From the NCBI GenBank assembly GCA_964623815.1, contig CAZUVR010000007.1, positions 45,511-109,510 of the forward strand: a stretch of 64,000 nucleotides of DNA. The letters run 5' to 3'. Each line of letters begins with the position of its first letter. The first letter of the stretch is position 1. This DNA comes from Chroococcopsis sp964623815. Its GTDB lineage: Bacteria; Cyanobacteriota; Cyanobacteriia; Cyanobacteriales; Microcystaceae. The notes under the pieces are model-generated. The model did no database searches and was not told the origin of the DNA. It worked only from the letters and a program-made list of their open reading frames with translations. Below are positions 27,744-34,256 of this stretch, piece after piece. Both the position numbers and the translations under genes were made by a program.

Positions 27744-29098
27744 CTATTATTTTGATTTACCCGTCGTATATATTGTTCTTTTATTAATCGATCGTGTAAG
27801 CATACTGTATTAAAAAAGCCTGTTTCTAACAACCATGTCTGTAAATCAGTAAAAATCTTACATTCACTCTGGCTTAAATGTTCGTCGATGAGAGTCTGTA
27901 ACGATTGAGGAGGGGTATGAGAAGGATAGCTCCGCGTGCCTTCGGCATCGAAGCGAGCATCTTGTAGAAGACGTTCCCCGGAGGCGACAGCATCGGCTAA
28001 GAAGGCGTAATCATTTTCTAAACGCAATTGATCGAGTAAGCCCCTGACATTACCTTGATAAGCCTGACGCTGCAGGAACCAATATTGTAAACGCCTACAG
28101 ATAGCGATTTCTTCCATCAATTCCATAAACTCTTCTAGAGTAATATCATTATCAGATAACCAACCGCTCAGGGCTGGTTCCGAATCTAACCCCCGCTTGC
28201 GACAGAAACGTTGTTTTTCTCGTTCGCTCCCGCCCGAATCCGCCTCCACACCCAATAAGGAAGCTAACACTCCGACTAACTGACGATTGAGACTGTGAAA
28301 ATTGAGTTCTTCAAAATCGGCTCTATGTAAAGCGGTATATTCGGCAATATCTCGCAGGGAAATCTCCGCATCGCGCCTTCTGACTTTCCTCTCCGCTTCC
28401 CTTAAAGCCCCGTACAAATGAGTAGGAGTAAAATCACATAGTCTAGAATTCTTTATCGGTTCATCCGCCAACATGGTTAACAATAACCGGGCATCTTGGG
28501 CCTTAAGATCGATGTAGTGATTTTCTGTAAATTTCCGCAGATTGTTGACGGTAAATGGATCGATTCCCGCTTGAAGGCAGAGATGGAAAATAGCGGCGAA
28601 GGTACGATCGAGGAAATAAATATTTTTAGCGATGTCGAGTATTCGCTCGTATACAGCTCGATCGATAATCCCCTCTTCGTGAGCCTGTTGCAGAGTCGCC
28701 CGGACGTTGATCATCGGTTCGGACAGAGGCCGGTAATCGGAATCGTAGACTAAAACAACTTCATCGTCATCGATCAACTCGCCGCTCTTATACATCCGAT
28801 AAATCTCGCCCACGCCTATCATACCGAAAACATCGGTCTCGGCAGCTCTGATAGCCCCCATACTGCTCGCCCCGTAGACGGCGATACCGCGACTGAGAGC
28901 GTAGAGAATTTCTTTGTGCCAGACAGAGGAACTACCGAAGAATACACCATCGATAAGAGCGATCGCATCCGGCTGGTAATTATCAACCGCCGAAATCAGA
29001 TCGGCTCCGGCTGCGGGTGGTAAATATAGGGCATTTAGAAGGCTCCGGGCTTCGACTTGGGGCAAACTCGGCCCCAGAAATACGATAATTTTCCCCAT
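27740..29098 (-). CDS. TfuA-like protein (YcaO partner)
   Basis: The N-terminal ~200 residues match TfuA: FLGPSLP at the start, ALIDGVFF, HKEILYALSRGIAVYGASSMGAIRAAE and GEIYRMY. TfuA proteins accompany YcaO enzymes in trifolitoxin and thioviridamide-type clusters and in methanogen McrA thioamidation, where they are thought to deliver sulfur or activate the partner. The C-terminal ~250 residues are a helical extension that I do not recognise. A dispersed hairpin repeat (27925-27955) is inserted in frame and encodes DAEGTRSY within this extension. The gene is first in an operon with the fused cyclodehydratase and divergent from the GNAT gene (59 bp between). Confidence 0.82.
   Translation of the reverse strand: MGKIIVFLGPSLPQVEARSLLNALYLPPAAGADLISAVDNYQPDAIALIDGVFFGSSSVWHKEILYALSRGIAVYGASSMGAIRAAETDVFGMIGVGEIYRMYKSGELIDDDEVVLVYDSDYRPLSEPMINVRATLQQAHEEGIIDRAVYERILDIAKNIYFLDRTFAAIFHLCLQAGIDPFTVNNLRKFTENHYIDLKAQDARLLLTMLADEPIKNSRLCDFTPTHLYGALREAERKVRRRDAEISLRDIAEYTALHRADFEELNFHSLNRQLVGVLASLLGVEADSGGSEREKQRFCRKRGLDSEPALSGWLSDNDITLEEFMELMEEIAICRRLQYWFLQRQAYQGNVRGLLDQLRLENDYAFLADAVASGERLLQDARFDAEGTRSYPSHTPPQSLQTLIDEHLSQSECKIFTDLQTWLLETGFFNTVCLHDRLIKEQYIRRVNQNNS
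27925..27955 (+). repeat. dispersed hairpin repeat, copy 2, inside the tfuA-like gene
   Basis: GATAGCTCCGCGTGCCTTCG and the following GCATCGAAGC match copy 1 over about 27 bases. The copy lies within the coding region and stays in frame, adding a hydrophilic DAEGTRSYPS segment near the protein's C terminus. Confidence 0.8.
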
Positions 29099-29157
29099 AA
29101 ATAGACCGTTTATTTATAATTTAGACTAACACTCAACAGCTTGAAGCATAAAAAAAA

Positions 29158-30021
29158 ATGGAGATTAAAGTCAGACAGGCTACATCTGGCGATATTGAGG
29201 CTTGTGGCGTAGTTTGCTACCGAGCGTTTTCTAAGATCAATCAAGAACACGGATTCCTCAACGATATTCCTTCGGAAGAATTCGGCATCAAATACGCTCA
29301 ATACTGCATCGGTCATCCTTATTATTATTGTGTTCTAGCGCAGGCGGAGGATAAAATCATCGGCGCTTGCTATCTAGAGGAGAGAAGCCCGATTCGCGGC
29401 GTGGGGATGGTGGCGGTTGAGCCAGAATTCCAGGGCCGGCGCGTAGGCTATCGGATGTTAGAGGCGATTTTAGAGAGAAGTCGGGATGCTGCGGGTGTGC
29501 GATTACTGCAACATCCCTACAATACTTGTTCCATGTCTCTCTATGCTAAAGTCGGTTTTGAGGTAAAAGAACCGATAGCCTGGGTACAGGGTGAACCAGG
29601 AGACACACCGCCTAAAGATTATACGATTCGCCCGATGGAAGAAGGAGATATAGAAGCCTGTAGAGCGCTCTCGATGATGGTTTACGGATTCGATCGCACC
29701 GCCGAATTACCGGAGGTTATCGCCTACTTTAAACCTTTCGTCGCCATCCGTCACGGGCGCATCGTCGCCTATACTTCTGCCGTCGATGTCTGGTGGCAGA
29801 ACTACGCCATCGCCCGCGAGGAGGAGGATCTAAAAGCCCTAGTGCTGGGTATCGGGCAGCAATACGAGGGGCCGTTAAATTTCCTCCTACCTAACCGACA
29901 GGCTAATCTTTTTTACTGGTTCCTACAGAATAAATTCCGTATGGTTAAGCCCTTGACTTTGATGACGGTGGGGGAGTACAAAGACCCTAATGGTTATTAC
30001 TTCACCTCGATCAATTATTGA
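29158..30021 (+). CDS. GNAT acetyltransferase with two GNAT-like domains
   Basis: Residues 1-145 form a GNAT domain with the acetyl-CoA loop reading PEFQGRRVGYRML (the Q/RxxGxG/A pattern) and ending in LYAKVGFE. Residues ~150-287 look like a second, degenerate GNAT repeat (TIRPMEEGDIEACRALS) that lacks a clear acetyl-CoA loop. The gene lies inside the YcaO/TfuA cluster, divergent from tfuA and overlapping the 3' end of the second ycaO by 11 bases. It may acetylate the mature peptide (tailoring or self-protection); that is inference from context. Confidence 0.82.
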   Translation: MEIKVRQATSGDIEACGVVCYRAFSKINQEHGFLNDIPSEEFGIKYAQYCIGHPYYYCVLAQAEDKIIGACYLEERSPIRGVGMVAVEPEFQGRRVGYRMLEAILERSRDAAGVRLLQHPYNTCSMSLYAKVGFEVKEPIAWVQGEPGDTPPKDYTIRPMEEGDIEACRALSMMVYGFDRTAELPEVIAYFKPFVAIRHGRIVAYTSAVDVWWQNYAIAREEEDLKALVLGIGQQYEGPLNFLLPNRQANLFYWFLQNKFRMVKPLTLMTVGEYKDPNGYYFTSINY

Positions 30022-31270
30022 TTTTGTCTTTGAGCTTAGCCTTGATAAAAGCTGAAGCCCTGCCCCCAGGCAGATAATCACGCGAGTTATATCCTTCTAG
30101 ATGAGGTATCATAACTCGCACCACTTGAACCGGCCAATCGGTGGGACTTAGTTCGACATAAATCACCCTCTGACAACCTATCTTTTCTAATTTTTCGAGA
30201 ATTACATCCAAGTCAGAGGTGAAATCCGGCGTAGCTTGTGAGCGGCGCTGCCCTGCATCGATCGTGGCGGGGTAGGATTCAATAAAAGCGATTTCGGCCC
30301 GATTATCCTGTAGCCAGAAACTAGTGTAGTAGGGGCGGAAAAAATCGTCTCTCGCTCCCGCTATCACTCCCGCCCGCGCCTGGGCCACTTCCGTCAAGGC
30401 TCTGATCATGGCAATTTCTGGATCGAGATGGGCACCGTAACCATAGCTCATGGAGATGGGTTCCCCAGTGGGGGCGTAACAGAGGGCTTCATAAACAGGT
30501 ATATCAGTATCGATCGTACAGTCGAATACTACGGGTGTTAATCCGGCGACGCGGAATCTTTCTAATAGATTCTCAATTAAAGGAGAGACGATCGTTTCTA
30601 GGATAACTTTGGGTTTGCGATAGTTTAGCTTCAATCGCGCTTGAGTGTAACAGGTGAGGGCATCTCTTTCTATCAATTCATAAATTCCCGAGGTTAAAGC
30701 TTCTAATAAGTTATTACCCGAAGCCAAACCATTAGAATTCATGGTGAAATTGAGCAGTTGCCCGGTTGATGGCTTGCAGAGGGCGTAATTGAGGATTACG
30801 GATTGCCAGGGTAGGGCTATCTTTTCACCTCGTAATAAATCCCAGCCCCAGCACCATCTTTCTGGTTGCTCTATTTGAAATAAGGAGTGTTGACATAGGG
30901 GTAAGTCTTCTGGGGGGAGGCAGGGGTAGTTAAGGGCTAATTCTTTATAGGTGAGGGTGAAAAAGTCTAAATCTGCCGTCTCCGCACAGTAATATTCTAG
31001 GGCTTCCATCGCTGCGGATACGATCGCCGACTCTAGACTCGTTCCTTTTCCCGAAGCTACCGTTAAAGAAGAACTATTTGGCCTGATGGCTTGCGTCACC
31101 GGAATACCCAAGCGATCCAAATGAGTAATATTACTGATACGGGTTATCCCCGCTACCGCCAAGTAAGGCTCGATGAGTTTTAGGGTAATATCGGGGGAAT
31201 GTGTCCGGTGGCATCCCTGGAAAAATGTTTTTTTCTCTCGTAGATGCGGTATGGGTAAGGTGTATCTCAT
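30011..31270 (-). CDS. stand-alone YcaO protein (TfuA-associated type)
   Basis: This is a second YcaO enzyme, 419 residues from the ATG at 31270 (MRYTLPIP); an upstream in-frame TTG gives an untypical hydrophobic extension. ATP/Mg signatures are SAAMEALEYYCAE (residues ~86-98), SGIYELIERDALTCY and RALTEVAQARAG. There is no E1-like or leader-binding domain and no Pro-rich C terminus, which fits the stand-alone YcaO proteins that work with TfuA on backbone thioamides more than azoline formers. It converges with the GNAT gene and is divergent from the putative precursor gene, sharing a 132-bp promoter region with a perfect inverted repeat. Confidence 0.82.
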   Translation of the reverse strand: MRYTLPIPHLREKKTFFQGCHRTHSPDITLKLIEPYLAVAGITRISNITHLDRLGIPVTQAIRPNSSSLTVASGKGTSLESAIVSAAMEALEYYCAETADLDFFTLTYKELALNYPCLPPEDLPLCQHSLFQIEQPERWCWGWDLLRGEKIALPWQSVILNYALCKPSTGQLLNFTMNSNGLASGNNLLEALTSGIYELIERDALTCYTQARLKLNYRKPKVILETIVSPLIENLLERFRVAGLTPVVFDCTIDTDIPVYEALCYAPTGEPISMSYGYGAHLDPEIAMIRALTEVAQARAGVIAGARDDFFRPYYTSFWLQDNRAEIAFIESYPATIDAGQRRSQATPDFTSDLDVILEKLEKIGCQRVIYVELSPTDWPVQVVRVMIPHLEGYNSRDYLPGGRASAFIKAKLKDKINN

Positions 31271-31334
31271 GGTGTTAGGAAAATTTTTAAGACGATAAAG
31301 ACAAATAAATATTAAAAAATATAGTTTTTCTAAA

Positions 31335-31356
31335 AATAATTGATAATTCAATTATT
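31335..31356. promoter_or_regulatory. 9-bp inverted repeat in the divergent ycaO/precursor promoter
   Basis: AATAATTGA (31335-31343), TAAT spacer and TCAATTATT (31348-31356) form a perfect dyad. It lies 47 bp upstream of the precursor candidate ATG and 65 bp upstream of the YcaO ATG, a classic position for one operator controlling both genes. The regulator is unknown. AT-richness makes chance dyads likelier, which limits confidence. Confidence 0.45.
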
Positions 31357-31402
31357 CAACGATATTCTGTAAATTAGCTATTTTCGTCAGGATCATATCT
31401 AA

Positions 31403-31909
31403 ATGAGTAACCCTTCCGACTTCAAGCCGTCCGCTCAACACGAGCGAGCCTTAAAGAATCTATATTTTCAGCTTACCCCTCTCTTAATCAATCAAAATCA
31501 AGAGGGTAGTATCGAAGAACACAGACAGACGCTTAGCAATTGTTTCAAAAAAATATCTCAATTAATCGCACAATCTTGGTTGCCAGGTAACGAGGAGATA
31601 CAGGAAATTTTTAACGAGGGGAAAACCCGGCCTATTTTAGATTTAATAAAAGAGAAAAAGGGCATCGATCTCGAAGAGATACTAGGGATTAAAATTCTCA
31701 TCATCGTCGATTGGGGTAGCTATTTAGCATCTTTTGAAAATGTAGATATTGATGATCAAGAGTATCTTATCTTCCGCTTTCCCTATCCTCCCCGTCCCTA
31801 TTCTACTAAGGATGAAATCTTAGCAGCCTGGGTTAGTAATGAAGATCCGCAGCGTCATCTTCCCCCGCCCTATATACCTTTTACCGGTGGGAGCAGTAGA
31901 AATTTATAG
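31403..31909 (+). CDS. candidate RiPP precursor with nitrile-hydratase-like leader
   Basis: This 168-residue protein has no family I can name outright. Residues ~53-98 (QLIAQSW, EIQEIFNEGKTRPILDLIKE, KKGIDLEEILGIKILI) follow the pattern of nitrile-hydratase-type leaders: a helix, a 'DPkaaL'-like turn, G-I-x-LP, then a beta strand. Residues 119-143 (QEYLIFRFPYPPRPYSTKDE, ILAAW) match the 'ylvLPppp..lsdeeL' end of such leaders. The tail, residues 152-168 (HLPPPYIPFTGGSSRNL), is Pro-rich with a GG pair and Thr/Ser but no Cys. It is divergent from the second YcaO gene over a shared promoter, and AGGA lies ten bases before the ATG. The precursor role is inference; an accessory protein is the alternative. 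Confidence 0.5.
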   Translation: MSNPSDFKPSAQHERALKNLYFQLTPLLINQNQEGSIEEHRQTLSNCFKKISQLIAQSWLPGNEEIQEIFNEGKTRPILDLIKEKKGIDLEEILGIKILIIVDWGSYLASFENVDIDDQEYLIFRFPYPPRPYSTKDEILAAWVSNEDPQRHLPPPYIPFTGGSSRNL

Positions 31910-31912
31910 GGC

Positions 31913-31940
31913 GGTAGCTTCGCGTGCCTTCGGCATCGAA
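31913..31940 (+). repeat. dispersed hairpin repeat, copy 3
   Basis: GGTAGCTTCGCGTGCCTTCG then GCATCGAA lies between the stop codons of the precursor candidate and the DUF938 gene and fills almost the whole 31-bp gap. It may double as a terminator hairpin for the convergent pair. Confidence 0.8.
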
Positions 31941-32558
31941 CTAATCTTTCTTCTGAAAAATTACGGAAAAATTGTTAGCGGGCATGGGGATGGTTTCTTG
32001 TAGGGAAAAGCCTTCTTTCTCCGCTAATGCCACCACCTCTTCTAAATCCCTCACCCCCCAGAGGCGACTCTGTACCTGTAGGGAATGGTGGAAGATTTCG
32101 TTACTCTCGGAGGTATGTTTACCACCAATCTTATAAGGGCCGTAAAGATAGAGAATATCACGGGGCGATAATATTCGCGCCGCCCCGGCCATTAAACCTT
32201 GACAGGCTGAAAAGGGCGCGATATGGATCATGTTAATGTTAACTATGGCTTTGATGTTGTCAAACACTATTTTATCGCTCCATTGAGGTATCTCTACATC
32301 TATAAAGAGGGGGGGAGCGAGATTATCGGTAGGGCAATAACCAGCCCAGGCTTTGATACTTTCTAGGGCTAGTTCATTACAATCGGAAGGAATCCAGGGT
32401 CTAGGGTAGACGTGGGGGGCAAAATAAAGGGCGTGCTGGCCCGTACCGCTAGAAATTTCTAAAATATCGCCTTCAGGAGGTAATACGCGCAGTAAAACCT
32501 CTAATATGGCTTCTCGATTGCGATCGGTAGCAGGGGCGTATTGACGGGCATCGGTCAT
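31941..32558 (-). CDS. DUF938 family SAM-dependent methyltransferase
   Basis: ILEISSGTGQHALYFAPHV near residue 32 is motif I of a class I methyltransferase in the variant typical of DUF938, and IVNINMIHIAPF and YGPYKIGGKHTSESN are further family blocks. The length of 205 residues is normal. The substrate is unknown. The start overlaps the decarboxylase stop by four bases (coupled translation). It is adjacent to the RiPP-like cluster but transcribed with the decarboxylase, so a tailoring role is possible but not supported. Confidence 0.82.
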   Translation of the reverse strand: MTDARQYAPATDRNREAILEVLLRVLPPEGDILEISSGTGQHALYFAPHVYPRPWIPSDCNELALESIKAWAGYCPTDNLAPPLFIDVEIPQWSDKIVFDNIKAIVNINMIHIAPFSACQGLMAGAARILSPRDILYLYGPYKIGGKHTSESNEIFHHSLQVQSRLWGVRDLEEVVALAEKEGFSLQETIPMPANNFSVIFQKKD

Positions 32559-34204
32559 GATGGGGTTGTATTAGCTGATTTGAGGGCGCGACCTAAACGG
32601 GTTAAACCTTCGGAGCAATCAAAACGATCGAGCATTACTTCTATAAAACATATTCTATCTTCGATCGCGCTCGCTTTCTCCAAAGCCTCCTCTAGATCTG
32701 CTTCGGTGCGAACCTGACAGCTCCAACTATCCCCGAAGATGGCGGGTAGTTGATGATATTTCCAGGGTTGTAAGTCATTGTATAGGTTATCGTTAATAAC
32801 GCGCTCGATCGTATAGCCGTCATTATTAATTAAAAATATCACTGGGTTAAATTTATGCCGGATGATAGTTGATAGCTCTTGTGCGGTCATTTGAAAAGCG
32901 CCGTCACCGACGAAGACTATCTGACGGGTTTCGGGAGAGGCAAAACATACGCCTAAACAGGCAGGGATGGAGTAGCCGATCGAAAGGTAAAAAGCCTGAC
33001 CGATAAAGTCAGTTCGCTTGGGCATGAGGAGATCGATCGTCGCTACTATAGCATCACCCGTATCGGAGATCACGAAAGACTTTTGCGCGATGAAATGATT
33101 CATTCTTTCGTAAAACCTCGCATTAGATAATTTAGCTTCTGGTTGTATCTTATAGGGACGAGCTAATAGTTCGGAAGCGGGTTTGATGTTTAAATTTTCT
33201 GGGTTTTTCTTCTCTAAACTTTCAATCAACCCATCGATAAAATCTCCTAAATAAACGGGTTGATAGAAGTGATGTTTTACCTTAACTTTTTCAGAATTAG
33301 CATTAATTAACTTGTTATTATCCAATTTAGCAGTAAAGCCGCCGAGATTCATATCGGACATAATCGCCCCGAGACAAAGAACACAATCGGCAGTTTCTAA
33401 ACGATGACTTACGTACTCACGACTGAGGGCCCCCACATAGGTGCCGATGAATTGAGGGTGCATTTCCGATAAACAGGATTTACCTAAAAGAGTAGTTGCT
33501 ACTGGATAGCCTGTTACTTCTAAGAGTTTGAGTAATTTATCCTGTAGATTGAAACGGTGGAACTCTATCCCAGCGAGTATAACGGGGCAGGAGCTTTTAT
33601 TGAGTAGGTTTACTGCTTCCTCTACGGCTTCTTTTAATGCGTCTTTATCGGTTAATTTCTCCGAGATGTAAGTGCAGGTTTCTGGCACTATACAGGTTTG
33701 GTTGACGATGTCGCAGGGAATTTCTAGATAGACGGGACGTTTATGATGGATACAGGCGGCGAGAATCTGATCTATCTGTACGGCGGCCTGAGCGGGATTG
33801 TTGAGAATAGCAGCCGATACGGTGGCTTTTTCCATGATGGAAAACTGCAGGTTATAATCGCCCGTCGTGTGGTGTAGTAATAAATCCTGCCGTTTTACCG
33901 AACTATTGGGGGCACCGCTGATGACTATTAGGGGAACCCGCTCGGCATAGGCTCCGACTACGGCGTTAACAAGACTGAATCCGCCTACCCCGTAAGTGAC
34001 GCAGACGGCACCTAAACCCTTGACTCTCGCGTAAGCATCGGCGGCGTAACCGGCGTTCAATTCGTTACAGGTACAAACTAACTCCACTGGACTTTCGATC
34101 ATTACATCCATCAGGGAGAGGACATAATCGCCAGGGACACCGAAAACATGATCCACGCCGAGACTTTTCAAGCGTTGAAATAGATATTCTCCCACCGTAG
34201 TCAT
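32555..34204 (-). CDS. thiamine-diphosphate 2-oxoacid decarboxylase (PDC/IPDC type)
   Basis: This is a pyruvate- or indolepyruvate-decarboxylase-like enzyme that converts a 2-oxoacid to an aldehyde and CO2. From the ATG at 34204 it has 549 residues: cofactor-activating Glu48 (NELNAGYAADAYAR), the His-His pair at 111-112 diagnostic of this branch, and the ThDP motif GDGAFQ ending in NND near residues 435-465. A longer in-frame start at 34303 would overlap cheR and is rejected. Substrate preference cannot be read from sequence; pyruvate, phenylpyruvate and indolepyruvate are all possible. It is in an operon with the DUF938 gene. Confidence 0.87.
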   Translation of the reverse strand: MTTVGEYLFQRLKSLGVDHVFGVPGDYVLSLMDVMIESPVELVCTCNELNAGYAADAYARVKGLGAVCVTYGVGGFSLVNAVVGAYAERVPLIVISGAPNSSVKRQDLLLHHTTGDYNLQFSIMEKATVSAAILNNPAQAAVQIDQILAACIHHKRPVYLEIPCDIVNQTCIVPETCTYISEKLTDKDALKEAVEEAVNLLNKSSCPVILAGIEFHRFNLQDKLLKLLEVTGYPVATTLLGKSCLSEMHPQFIGTYVGALSREYVSHRLETADCVLCLGAIMSDMNLGGFTAKLDNNKLINANSEKVKVKHHFYQPVYLGDFIDGLIESLEKKNPENLNIKPASELLARPYKIQPEAKLSNARFYERMNHFIAQKSFVISDTGDAIVATIDLLMPKRTDFIGQAFYLSIGYSIPACLGVCFASPETRQIVFVGDGAFQMTAQELSTIIRHKFNPVIFLINNDGYTIERVINDNLYNDLQPWKYHQLPAIFGDSWSCQVRTEADLEEALEKASAIEDRICFIEVMLDRFDCSEGLTRLGRALKSANTTPS

Positions 34205-34256
34205 AATCTGCCCCTTCGTTACAGTTGTTTTATTCACAATATAGCCCACCCCGAAA

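Noticed and set aside
31941..32558. DUF938 methyltransferase as part of the RiPP cluster
   Set aside because: It is translationally coupled to the decarboxylase and convergent with the precursor candidate, so membership is not supported by gene order.
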